Shown in pieces: positions 15,002 to 22,627 of a DNA stretch of 26,988 bases. The DNA is taken from positions 1-26,988 of the forward strand of contig JBOGFJ010000008.1 of assembly GCA_050743385.1 (NCBI GenBank), read 5' to 3'. The notes under the pieces are model-generated. The model saw only the letters and a list, made by a program, of their open reading frames with translations, was not told the DNA's origin and made no database searches. How positions within the stretch are numbered: position 1 is the stretch's first letter; every line of letters starts with the position of its first letter. This DNA is from JACDBD01 sp050743385. GTDB taxonomy: Bacteria > Actinomycetota > Acidimicrobiia > IMCC26256 > JACDBD01. The translations under genes and the position numbers were made by a program.

Positions 15002-15961
15002 ATGAAGGTCTGGGTGTACGCGGAGGCCGAGGAAGGCCTGGTCGCGAGCGTCACCACCGAGCTGCTCACGAAGGCGCGCGAGGTCGGCGACACGGTCGAG
15101 GCGGTGGGTGCGGTCGCCGATCCTGACGCGCTCGCGCCCCAGTTGGGCGAGTACGGCGCGACCAAGCTGTACGCGGTCGACCCCGGCGACTCGCTCAGTG
15201 GTGTCGTCGGCGCGGCAGCGCTGGCGCAGCTGGTCGAGGAGCAGCAGCCGGATCTCGTGCTGTTCGCGCAGAGCTACGACGGCCGCGACGCGCTGTCACG
15301 TCTCTCGGCTCGTCTCGACCGGCCCGTGCTCACCAACGGGAACTCGGTCGAGGTCGAGGGCGAAACCGTGAAGGTGGGAACCGCCATCTTCGGCGGCAAC
15401 ACGATCGTGGAAGCGACCTTCGACGGGCCCAAGCCGTACCTCGCCGCCATCCGTCCGAAGTCGTTCGCGGCCGAGCCGGGCGGCGGCGCCGCCGCCGAGG
15501 TGGTCAAGGTCGAGGGCGTCGACACCGGGCGCGCCGGCGAGGCGAAGGTGCTCGAGCGCCACGTCGAGGAGCGCGAGGGCCCGAAGCTCGAAGATGCCGA
15601 GGTCGTGGTGTCGGGTGGACGCGGGCTCGGGGGTGCCGAGCACTACGAGCCCCTGGTCGAGGAGCTGGCCAAGCTGCTGAAGGGCGCCTCGGGAGCGTCG
15701 CGCGCGATCGTCGACGCCGGCTGGGTGCCCTACGCGAAGCAGGTCGGTCAGACGGGCAAGACGGTCAAGCCGAAGGTGTACATCGCGATCGGCATCTCGG
15801 GTGCCACCCAGCACATGGTCGGCATGAAGAGCTCCGACAACATCATCGCCATCAACAAGGACGGCGAGGCGCCCATCTTCGGGATAGCCGACCTGGGTGT
15901 CGTGGGCGACGCCCACAAGGTCGTGCCCAAGCTGATCGAGGCCCTCAAAGCCAAGAGCTGA
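15002..15961 (+). CDS. etfA: electron transfer flavoprotein alpha subunit
   Basis: A 319-residue EtfA. The N-terminal domain ('MKVWVYAEAEEGLVASVTTELLTKARE') is the partner-interacting region. The C-terminal FAD domain carries the signature 'GWVPYAKQVGQTGKTVKPKVYIAIGISGATQHMVGMKSSDNIIAINKDGEAPIF', including the Arg-to-Gln-tolerant 'QVGQTGK' loop and the 'SGATQH' and 'AINKD' flavin contacts. It holds the redox-active FAD of the EtfAB dimer and should accept electrons from the acyl-CoA dehydrogenase at 10557-11804. It starts one base after etfB, and a strong hairpin 17 nt after its stop ends the operon. Confidence 0.97.
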   Translation: MKVWVYAEAEEGLVASVTTELLTKAREVGDTVEAVGAVADPDALAPQLGEYGATKLYAVDPGDSLSGVVGAAALAQLVEEQQPDLVLFAQSYDGRDALSRLSARLDRPVLTNGNSVEVEGETVKVGTAIFGGNTIVEATFDGPKPYLAAIRPKSFAAEPGGGAAAEVVKVEGVDTGRAGEAKVLERHVEEREGPKLEDAEVVVSGGRGLGGAEHYEPLVEELAKLLKGASGASRAIVDAGWVPYAKQVGQTGKTVKPKVYIAIGISGATQHMVGMKSSDNIIAINKDGEAPIFGIADLGVVGDAHKVVPKLIEALKAKS

Positions 15962-15977
15962 CCAAGGGCACGCCCCA

Positions 15978-16024
15978 GACTCGAGGCTCAGGGGTCCGGT
16001 TTCCGAACCCTACGGCCTCGAGTC
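15978..16024. terminator. large bidirectional stem-loop after etfA
   Basis: The outer stem GACTCGAGGC (15978-15987) pairs perfectly with GCCTCGAGTC (16015-16024). The apical part folds again into an inner hairpin: GGGT (15992-15995) with ACCC (16007-16010), and CGG (15997-15999) with CCG (16003-16005). It sits between the convergent etfA (ends 15961) and the carotenoid oxygenase gene (ends 16032), so it can serve both directions. It lacks a T run. Confidence 0.7.
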
Positions 16025-16031
16025 ACGCCCG

Positions 16032-17399
16032 TCAGCCGCCCTCGCCGATGTCGGGCAGCCACGATCCGTGGAAGCCGTACGGCACCCGCTGGGGGAGATG
16101 TACGCGCCCCACCTCGGCGCCGGCGAAGTCGGCGGCATCGAGGATCACGAGATCGCTGGCGTCGCGTTCGGCGTCGTAGACGAGCGAGAGGAGCCAGCCC
16201 TCGTCTTCGCCCGCCTCCGGCGACTCGGGCACGAACACGGCCTCGCCCGCTGACTGGCCGGCGCCGAACGTGCGCTCGACAGTCGTGCGCGCGACGAGGT
16301 CGTGCTTCACCAAACCTCCGAACTGCACGCCCCCGCCCGCGACCGAGAAGGTCGGCGCGTAGCCGAAGCGGTGCCGGCGGCCGACGAGTCGCTCGTCGAC
16401 CCGGGGCAGCTCCTGAGGATGGTCGTCGATGCGCTCGGCGACGACCTTGCTGCCCGTCGGATCGATCGTCCAGCGATCGAGCGTGGTCGGGCGATCGGCC
16501 GGACCGTAGCGATCGTCGGCGAACATCGTCTCGTGGCGCACAACATCGACCACGACATCGTTACCGTCGTCGTAGGCGTTGAGCGGGTGGTACACGTAGC
16601 AGAGCTCCACATCGAGCCAGCGCACGTCGGCGTTTCCGCCGTCGCGCGGCATGACACCGACGCGCGCGCCGTAGTCGGGTCGCCACGCGAACGGGAACGG
16701 CTGCTTCCCGACGAGCTCGAGGTCGAACACCACGGGAAGGTCGAAGAACACGACATGGCGCTCGGTGATGGCGAAGTCGTGCACCATCGCCGGACCTCTG
16801 ATGTCGATTTCTTCGGTGCGTACGAGCGCGCCGTCGCGGTCGACGACGTGGAAACGCAGCCACGGCGGGCCCATGACGTCATAGCCGAAGAACAACATCT
16901 CACCCGTGACCGGATCGAGCTTCGGATGTGCGGTCATGGAAGCGCGCAGCGTGCCGCCGAAGTCGTAACGGCCCACCGTCGACAGGTCGGGCCGCACCTC
17001 GGTGGGGAGGCACACCTCGACGAGGGCCAAGGTCCGTCCCGCGTGCGACACCACGTGGGTGTTGGCCGAGCTCGAACCACCGGGGAAGACGTCGTCGGGC
17101 TGGCCGGTGATGGGTGTTTCACCCAACGCGGCGGCAGCGGCGTCGGTGCGCACCCAGCGGTTGCGGTACGAGACCGCTCGCCCGTCGCGCAGCTCGACCG
17201 CGTGAAGCATGCCGTCCCCCGTGAACCAGTGGTACATGGCCGGGTCGGGATCGACGATCGGATTGGGCCCGTTGCGCAGATAGCGGCCCTGCAGGGCGCG
17301 TGGGATGGTGCCCGTGACGGGGAGATCCCGTGCCGACAGCTCGTCTTTCACCGCCGCGAAGTTGCCGGTCAGGTACGGGTTGCGCGTAGCAGTGGTCAT
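16032..17399 (-). CDS. carotenoid cleavage oxygenase family protein
   Basis: A 455-residue RPE65/carotenoid-lignostilbene oxygenase, a seven-bladed propeller with non-haem iron held by four His. All four can be placed: H158 ('MTAHPKLDP'), H207 ('AMVHDFAIT'), H271 ('YVYHPLNAYDD') and H444 ('YGFHGSW'). The 'GRYLRNGPNPI' N-terminus and 'HWFTGDGMLHAV' are family signatures. It should cleave an alkene bond of an apocarotenoid, stilbene or similar substrate; the exact substrate is not readable. ATG at 17399 lies one base after the TetR stop (TGA-G-ATG), making it the last gene of an exporter-regulator-oxygenase operon. This suggests that the enzyme's substrate or product is linked to the effector. 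Confidence 0.93.
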   Translation of the reverse strand: MTTATRNPYLTGNFAAVKDELSARDLPVTGTIPRALQGRYLRNGPNPIVDPDPAMYHWFTGDGMLHAVELRDGRAVSYRNRWVRTDAAAAALGETPITGQPDDVFPGGSSSANTHVVSHAGRTLALVEVCLPTEVRPDLSTVGRYDFGGTLRASMTAHPKLDPVTGEMLFFGYDVMGPPWLRFHVVDRDGALVRTEEIDIRGPAMVHDFAITERHVVFFDLPVVFDLELVGKQPFPFAWRPDYGARVGVMPRDGGNADVRWLDVELCYVYHPLNAYDDGNDVVVDVVRHETMFADDRYGPADRPTTLDRWTIDPTGSKVVAERIDDHPQELPRVDERLVGRRHRFGYAPTFSVAGGGVQFGGLVKHDLVARTTVERTFGAGQSAGEAVFVPESPEAGEDEGWLLSLVYDAERDASDLVILDAADFAGAEVGRVHLPQRVPYGFHGSWLPDIGEGG

Positions 17400-17400
17400 C

Positions 17401-18048
17401 TCAATCCTTTGCGACGATTCCGGAGAGCTGGGACTCGCATACGTGGTCGATCAGGACGTCGAGCTCGGGCCAGGGGAACTCGGGAAGGGAGATCAGCAGC
17501 GACGTGATGCCGTGGGCGGCGGCCCAGAGGCCGGTCGCAGCGAGGAAGGGGTCGACGTCCCGCCGCAGCGCGCCGGCGTCGACGGCGCGCGCCACCGCGT
17601 CGACGACGTGCTGGAACGCCTGGCTCCCCGGCATGCTCGCGAAGTCGACGCCGGCACCGAGGATCCCCGGCTTGCGCATGAACAGGATGCGGTACTGCTC
17701 CGGGTTGTCGAGCCCGAAGCGCACGTAGGCGCGCGTCCGCACCCGCAACGCCTCCAGCGGATCGTCGGCAGTGGCACCGGCCGCCTCCACGACGGCGTCG
17801 AACTCGGCGAAGCTGCGCTCGCTCACCGCCCGGATCAGCTCGTCCTTGTCGGTGAAGTGGAGATAGATCGACGGCGGCGTGACGTCCACGGCCTTGGCGA
17901 TCGCCCGGATCGACACCGCGTCGGCATCGCCGCAGCCCACGAGCAGCCGCTCGGTGGCGTCGAGGATGAGCTCGCGCAGCTTCGAGCCCTCGCCGCGGCG
18001 CGCCCGTGGTCGTCCGCGTGCGGACGCGCCACGAGACGTGGTCGTCAC
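17401..18048 (-). CDS. TetR/AcrR family transcriptional regulator
   Basis: A 215-residue TetR-type repressor. After a basic tail ('GRPRARRGEGSK') comes the N-terminal helix-turn-helix: 'LRELILDATERLLVGCGDADAVSIRAIAKAVDVTPPSIYLHFTDKDELIRAV', with 'SIYLHFTDKDEL' as the recognition-helix region. The C-terminal ligand/dimerisation domain includes 'ARAVDAGALRRDVDPFLAATGLWAAAHGI'. GTG at 18048 overlaps the exporter stop (GTGA), and the carotenoid oxygenase starts one base downstream. It is therefore probably an autoregulator of this operon, with the AT-rich quasi-palindrome at 20304-20318 upstream of the exporter as its likely operator. The ligand is unknown, perhaps a lipid or terpenoid. Confidence 0.92.
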   Translation of the reverse strand: MTTTSRGASARGRPRARRGEGSKLRELILDATERLLVGCGDADAVSIRAIAKAVDVTPPSIYLHFTDKDELIRAVSERSFAEFDAVVEAAGATADDPLEALRVRTRAYVRFGLDNPEQYRILFMRKPGILGAGVDFASMPGSQAFQHVVDAVARAVDAGALRRDVDPFLAATGLWAAAHGITSLLISLPEFPWPELDVLIDHVCESQLSGIVAKD

Positions 18049-20279
18049 GGCGCACCCACCGGTTCGGCGACCCGCTCGTCGGCGGCCTCCTCGGGCGTCG
18101 GCGGTTCGTCCTCGGGGAGCCCGAAGCGCTCGTACAGGCGGCGTAGCGGCCGCGGCGCCCACCAGTTGGCCTCGCCCGCGAGGCGCATGAACGCGGGGAC
18201 GAGGGTGGCGCGGATCACGAACGCGTCCATGAGCACGGCGAGCGCCAGGCCGATCCCGAAGAGCTTGATGAACGTGATGCTCGACGTTGCGAACGCCAGC
18301 ATGACGACGCTGATCAGCACCGCGGCCGCGGTGACGATCCGTCCGGTGCGCTCGAGACCGGCGGCGACCGAGGCGGTGTTGTCGTGCGTCTGGTCGTACT
18401 CCTCCTTGATGCGCGAGAGAAGGAAAACCTCGTAGTCCATCGACAGCCCGAAGGCGACGCAGAACATCAGGATGGGCGTGGTGGTGTCGAGCGTTCCGGT
18501 CGCGGTGAAGTCGAGGAAGCCCGACAGGTGGCCGTCCTGGAAGATCCAGACCATCGCCCCGAACGTCGCGCTCAGGCTGAGCACGTTGATGACGAGCGCC
18601 TTCAACGGCACGACGACGGAGCCGAACATGAGGAAGAGCAGCACGAACGTCGACAGTGCGATCAGGCCGATGGCCAGCGGCATGCGGCCGAACAACGATT
18701 CCTTGAGGTCGACGAGCTCGGCCGACGGCCCGCCGACGCGCACCTCGAACGGGGCGTCGGCGCCGCGGATCTCCCCGACGAGGCGTTCGCCGTCGTCCGA
18801 CATCGGCTCGACCGAGGGCACGACCGAGAGCCAGGTGGCATCGGCCGCCTCGAAGCGTTGCGCGAGCTCGCCGGGTGGCAGGACGACCTCGCCGTCGGCG
18901 TAGCTCCCGGTGCGAGCGTCGACGCGGGCGACGCCGTCGAGCGACGACAGCCGGCCGGCGTAGGCGTCGAGGTCGGCGTCGGTCGCGTTGCCGAGGTCGG
19001 TGGCGACCACCTGGAGCGCCGACTCCTCGTTGGACGAGAAGTTGGTGCGCAGGTCTTCGTGGACGTGGCGGCTGGAGGCGCCGGCCGGGAGTACGCGGTA
19101 GTCGGGGAGCCCGAAGTCGATCCGCAGGAACGGGGAGCCGAGAACGACCAGGAGAGCGATGACCGACACCGCGATCGGGATCGGTCGGCGCATCACGGTC
19201 GTCGCCACCCGGTGCCAGAGCCCTTCGCCCACCGGCTTCGGCTCGTGGTGCCATACGACCCACTTGTCGACGCGTGATCCGAGGACGGCGAGGAGCGCGG
19301 GCAGGGTCACGATCGCGCCGCCGAGCGCGACCAGCGACACCGCGGTACCGGCGTACGCGAACGAACGCAGGAACCCGAGCGGGAACACGAGCAGCGCGGC
19401 GAGTGACACGGCGACGGTGAGCGCGCTGAACGCGACGGTCTTTCCCGCCGTCTCCACGGTTCGCACGACCGCGTCGTCGGACGAGCGACCCCGGCGGAGC
19501 TCCTCCCGGTACCGGGAGACGATGAAGAGGCTGTAGTCGATCGCGAGCCCGAGGCCCATGGCGGTGGTGAGGTTGAGCGCGAAGATCGAGACGTCGGTGA
19601 GCGCGGCGATGATGCGCAGCACGAGGAACGTGCCGACCACCGCGAGCGCCCCGACGCCGAGCGGGAGCCCGGCGGCGACCACGCTCCCGAAGACGAGGAC
19701 GAGCAGGATGAGCGTGATCGGGATGGCGATGAGCTCGGCCTTGGTGAGGTCGCTCTCGATCTGACCGCCTACCTGGCGGAACACCTCCGCGAACCCGCCG
19801 ACCCCGACGATCACGGTGGCGCCCTCGCGGGTGTATTCCTCACTGAGCACCTCGACCCGGTCACGGACCTCGTCGTCGTCGCCCTGGATCGCCCCGAGGA
19901 CGATCGCCTGGGAGCCGTCGTCGCTGCGGAGCGGGGGGACGTTGCCGAGACTCCAGTACGACGCCACGTTGCTGACACCGGGCTCGGCCGCGAGCTCCTC
20001 GGTGAGCGCCGTCCCCTCGGCCGCGACGGCGGCATCGTCGACGGCACCGCCGCCGGCCGCGGTGACGAGCAGGACGATGTTGGGCTCGTCGGCTCCGAAC
20101 CTCGCTTCGACCGTCTCGGCGGCGCGCACGGATTCCGACGTGGGGTCGTCGAAGCCGCCCGAGGTGAGTGACTCGGCCACCGTCCCGCCGAAGACGCCGG
20201 CGAGAGCGAAGAAGACCACGCTCCCGACGAGCACGCTCTTGCGGCGCCGCAGGATGAAGCGGCCGAGTCGACGGAGCAT
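18045..20279 (-). CDS. MMPL-family RND transporter
   Basis: A 744-residue inner-membrane RND exporter of the MMPL type. There is an N-terminal membrane helix ('SVLVGSVVFFALAGVFGG'), a first porter loop, a helix bundle with 'LTTAMGLGLAIDYSLFIVSRYREELRRG', then a second loop and second bundle with 'ILMFCVAFGLSMDYEVFLLSRIKEEYDQT'. The Asp-Tyr pairs in both bundles are the proton-relay residues of the family. Relatives export lipids, glycolipids or hydrophobic compounds using proton motive force. I chose ATG at 20279 with GGGGGAG (20288-20294) as ribosome site; TTG at 20297 would add six residues over that site. The TetR gene overlaps the stop by 4 nt. Confidence 0.94.
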   Translation of the reverse strand: MLRRLGRFILRRRKSVLVGSVVFFALAGVFGGTVAESLTSGGFDDPTSESVRAAETVEARFGADEPNIVLLVTAAGGGAVDDAAVAAEGTALTEELAAEPGVSNVASYWSLGNVPPLRSDDGSQAIVLGAIQGDDDEVRDRVEVLSEEYTREGATVIVGVGGFAEVFRQVGGQIESDLTKAELIAIPITLILLVLVFGSVVAAGLPLGVGALAVVGTFLVLRIIAALTDVSIFALNLTTAMGLGLAIDYSLFIVSRYREELRRGRSSDDAVVRTVETAGKTVAFSALTVAVSLAALLVFPLGFLRSFAYAGTAVSLVALGGAIVTLPALLAVLGSRVDKWVVWHHEPKPVGEGLWHRVATTVMRRPIPIAVSVIALLVVLGSPFLRIDFGLPDYRVLPAGASSRHVHEDLRTNFSSNEESALQVVATDLGNATDADLDAYAGRLSSLDGVARVDARTGSYADGEVVLPPGELAQRFEAADATWLSVVPSVEPMSDDGERLVGEIRGADAPFEVRVGGPSAELVDLKESLFGRMPLAIGLIALSTFVLLFLMFGSVVVPLKALVINVLSLSATFGAMVWIFQDGHLSGFLDFTATGTLDTTTPILMFCVAFGLSMDYEVFLLSRIKEEYDQTHDNTASVAAGLERTGRIVTAAAVLISVVMLAFATSSITFIKLFGIGLALAVLMDAFVIRATLVPAFMRLAGEANWWAPRPLRRLYERFGLPEDEPPTPEEAADERVAEPVGAP

Positions 20280-20303
20280 GGGTGCGGTCTCCCCCAAGCC
20301 TGG

Positions 20304-20318
20304 GTTAATGGCGTTAGC
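20304..20318. promoter_or_regulatory. AT-rich promoter/operator of the exporter operon
   Basis: The quasi-palindrome GTTAATGGCGTTAGC lies 24 nt upstream of the exporter ATG. On the minus strand its half-sites are GCTAACG and, from the other end, GTTAATG (5 of 7 positions agree). It abuts a TAAGCT that fits an actinobacterial -10 element. In this GC-rich DNA, an AT-rich patch (20304-20334) directly upstream of an operon with its own TetR is a likely regulatory site. Another short inverted repeat, CGGTCA-CA-TGACCG, is at 20379-20392. Confidence 0.4.
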
Positions 20319-20398
20319 TTATCTGTGATAGCCGTCGGCACAGTGTGCGCCGCCCACCGGCCCGGCGCCAGATGACGTCGGTCACATGACCGGGCGAA

Positions 20399-21187
20399 TC
20401 AGGCGTCGGCGAGGTCGATGACCAGAGGCGCGTGGTCGGAGGGCAGCTTGCCTTTGCGGGCATTGCGGTCGACCAGGCCCCAGGTGAGGCGTTCGGCCAC
20501 GGGCCGGCTGACGAGCACCAGGTCGATGCGCATCCCCTTGTGCTGATGGAAGTCGCCGCGCCGGTAGTCCCAGTACGTGAACAGACCGTCCTGGTCGTAG
20601 AGAGCCCGGAAGGCGTCGACGAGCCCCCAGTCGCGCAGCTTCGCCACCCCCTCGCGCTCGGGCGCGGTGACATGCGTGTCGCCTTCGAACGCCTTCGGCG
20701 ACCACAGGTCGCGATCCTCGGGCGCGACGTTGAAGTCGCCCATGACCGCGATCGGGTCGGAGGGGGAGCTCGTCGCCGCCAGCCAGTGCTCCAGGCATTT
20801 CAGCCAGGCGAGCTTGCGGTCGTAGAACTCGGTGCCGACCGCTCGGCCGTTCGGGACGTACACGCTGACGGTGCGGATGCCCCCGCACGTCGCCGCCAGC
20901 AGCCTGGCGTCGCCCTCGTAGGGATCGACCATCTCGCCCGATCCCTCGAAACCGGTGCTCACGGCGTCGATCCCGACTCGCGACAGGATGGCGACGCCGT
21001 TCCACCGCCCGGTCCCGTGGTGCACCGACTCGTACCCGAGGGCCGCGAACGCCAGCTGGGGGAAGGTCTCGTCGGAGAGCTTCGTCTCCTGGAGGCAGAG
21101 CACGTCGGGCTGTGCGTATGCGAGCCATTCCTCGACGCGGGGGAGCCGCACTTTCAGGGAGTTGACATTCCAGGTCGCGATCCGCAC
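20399..21187 (-). CDS. xthA: exodeoxyribonuclease III / AP endonuclease
   Basis: A 262-residue member of the exonuclease III/APE1 family, which cuts 5' of abasic sites in base-excision repair and trims 3' blocked ends. The signature order is intact: 'MRIATWNVNSLKVRLPR' (Asn metal ligand), 'DVLCLQETKL' (catalytic Glu), 'VSVYVPNG' (Tyr/Asn pocket), 'AVMGDFNVAPEDRD' (Asp-Asn), 'FTYWDYRRGDFHQHKGMRID' and the final 'KLPSDHAPLVIDL' (Asp-His dyad). GTG at 21187. It starts 11 nt downstream of the DUF6285 stop, so it is likely co-transcribed with that gene and the phosphotransferase, an unexpected pairing of DNA repair with acyl-CoA-type genes. The exporter operon starts 120 nt downstream. Confidence 0.95.
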   Translation of the reverse strand: MRIATWNVNSLKVRLPRVEEWLAYAQPDVLCLQETKLSDETFPQLAFAALGYESVHHGTGRWNGVAILSRVGIDAVSTGFEGSGEMVDPYEGDARLLAATCGGIRTVSVYVPNGRAVGTEFYDRKLAWLKCLEHWLAATSSPSDPIAVMGDFNVAPEDRDLWSPKAFEGDTHVTAPEREGVAKLRDWGLVDAFRALYDQDGLFTYWDYRRGDFHQHKGMRIDLVLVSRPVAERLTWGLVDRNARKGKLPSDHAPLVIDLADA

Positions 21188-21198
21188 GCGCGCCGAAA

Positions 21199-21570
21199 CT
21201 AGCGAACTCGGTCGAGGTACCCGGGGTTGGCGACCAGGAGCTTGGCGCGCACCGCCTCGCGCACGTGCTCGACGACGGCGGGGCGGCGGTCGTCGAGGGA
21301 GCCCTCGCGGATGCGCCGGGCGAGCTCCGCCGTCAGATCGTCGAGCTCGCCCTCGTGGCCGAGGAGCGTTGCAAGCCGCCCGCGCTCGGCGGCATCGAGG
21401 TCGGGGCCGAGGGTGAGCTCCCGTTCCACGATCCCGAGCACGTTGACCGCGACCCGGGCGTGGAACGCGACCCGGGGCGGGAGTTCGTCTCGCCCCATGA
21501 CGTCGCGCTCGACGAACTCGCGCACCGCCTCCAGAAGCTCGGCGGCGGTCGGTCGATCCTGCAAGGTCAT
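21199..21570 (-). CDS. DUF6285-like protein
   Basis: A small 123-residue protein, mostly helical and without membrane segments. It begins 'MTLQDRPTAAELLEAVREFVERDVM' and includes 'PPRVAFHARVAVNVLGIVERELTLG', matching my recollection of the DUF6285 domain, usually encoded between an ACAD10-type phosphotransferase and an acyl-CoA dehydrogenase. Here the phosphotransferase lies directly upstream (34 nt), consistent with that association, but xthA takes the dehydrogenase position. Function is unknown; a helper for the kinase is possible. ATG at 21570 overlaps the stop of a 13-codon frame that bridges it to the phosphotransferase gene. Confidence 0.8.
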   Translation of the reverse strand: MTLQDRPTAAELLEAVREFVERDVMGRDELPPRVAFHARVAVNVLGIVERELTLGPDLDAAERGRLATLLGHEGELDDLTAELARRIREGSLDDRRPAVVEHVREAVRAKLLVANPGYLDRVR

Positions 21571-21608
21571 GCCTTCCCGCTCCCGGCCGCCGCAGTCGCT
21601 CGCGTCAT
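21567..21608 (-). other. 13-codon bridging ORF with ATGA overlaps at both ends
   Basis: ATG at 21608-21606 overlaps the phosphotransferase TGA (21607-21605). The frame encodes MTRATAAAGSGKA and ends at TGA 21569-21567, which overlaps the DUF6285 ATG (21570-21568). Two four-base overlaps in a row could pass ribosomes from one gene to the next. It may equally be chance in high-GC DNA, and no peptide function is implied. Confidence 0.35.
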
Positions 21609-22588
21609 GCGATCAGCTCCAGCAGGTCCCACTCCGTCTCGGCGACGCGGCGGCCGAGCGCGGCCAGCTCGACCGAGCGCACCACCCCGGTGAGGTGCGT
21701 CGACGCCTGGAGCTGGCAGATCACGCCCCACTTGAGCGTGCCCAGCGCCTCCCAGTAGCGGAGCTCGTCGGGATCGACCGCGCCACCGCCGGCGTCGCGG
21801 TACCCGGCGAGCAGATCGCCGACGGTGCCGAACCCGCCGACGGGCCGATCGGTGACGCCGAAGCGCCACGACATCACGCACAGCCACCCGAGGTCTTCCA
21901 CCGGATCACCCAGGTGCGCGAGCTCCCAGTCGAGGACCGCTCGGATGCCTTCCGGGCCGACGACGAAGTTGCCGTTGCGAAAGTCGCCGTGGACGAAGGT
22001 CGTCCCGCCGCGACCGGGTGGCGCATGCTCGTCGAGCCAGCGAAGGCCGAGCTCGAAGGTCGGATGCGGCTCTCCCAAGCCGTCGATGAGGTCGCGGTAC
22101 TGGGCGACCTGGTCGGCGGCCGTCTGCACCGTCAAGGCCGGCAATCCGGCGGGGTCGAGCGCGTGGATCCGGGCCGCGAGCTCGCCGCACTGCCGCGCCA
22201 TCCGTTCCCGAGCCCCCGCGTAGTCCTCGTCGCGCAGGATGCGACGCGGGATCGTCTCGCCCTCGACGCGCTCCATCACGAACCCCGACCCGAGGCCGTC
22301 GTCGGCGTCGAGCAGGAAGCACACCTCGGGGACGGCAACGCCACCACGTCCCGCCGCCTCCAGCACCGCGTACTCGACGCCTCGCTCCGACTGGCCGGAG
22401 TAGCCACCGGGGTCGCGCCGGAGCACGAGGGCGCGGCGCTCACCGTCGCCGGTCACGGCGTCGAACGACCAGGTCTCTCGGGACGCACCGCCGGAGAGTC
22501 GCCGGACGCCTTCGACGCGCGCGGAGGTTCCGAGGTGACGTGCGACGACCGCGCCGAGCTGGTCGTCGTCGAGCACAGACCGACTCAT
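21605..22588 (-). CDS. ACAD10-type phosphotransferase (APH domain)
   Basis: A 327-residue APH-superfamily kinase of the branch fused to acyl-CoA dehydrogenase in animal ACAD10/11. Visible are 'RRLSGGASRETWSFDAV' (nucleotide loop), 'ALVLRRDPGG' (Lys/Arg strand), 'GSGFVMERVEGETIPRRIL', catalytic 'FVHGDFRNGNFVV' (H-x-D, N) and metal-binding 'AVLDWELAHLGDPVEDLGWL'. Human ACAD11 phosphorylates 4-hydroxyacyl-CoA before dehydrogenation; a similar role in 4-hydroxy-acid breakdown is plausible but inferred. It differs from the kinase-fold gene at 2337. ATG at 22588 is 39 nt from the divergent DUF2207 gene. DUF6285 and xthA follow in the same direction. Confidence 0.9.
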   Translation of the reverse strand: MSRSVLDDDQLGAVVARHLGTSARVEGVRRLSGGASRETWSFDAVTGDGERRALVLRRDPGGYSGQSERGVEYAVLEAAGRGGVAVPEVCFLLDADDGLGSGFVMERVEGETIPRRILRDEDYAGARERMARQCGELAARIHALDPAGLPALTVQTAADQVAQYRDLIDGLGEPHPTFELGLRWLDEHAPPGRGGTTFVHGDFRNGNFVVGPEGIRAVLDWELAHLGDPVEDLGWLCVMSWRFGVTDRPVGGFGTVGDLLAGYRDAGGGAVDPDELRYWEALGTLKWGVICQLQASTHLTGVVRSVELAALGRRVAETEWDLLELIA

Positions 22589-22627
22589 GGCGCGGCCACG
22601 CTACCGGAGCGGCGTTAGAGTCCCGCC

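Noticed and set aside
14110..15165. Minus-strand extension upstream of the FixC-like flavoprotein
   Set aside because: It is antisense to etfB; the FAD-binding fold starts at residue 7 after the ATG at 14109, so an added 350 residues is not credible.
18049..19263. Minus-strand frame upstream of and in frame with the TetR gene
   Set aside because: It is a shadow of the MMPL exporter gene in another frame; the TetR HTH domain begins shortly after the GTG at 18048.
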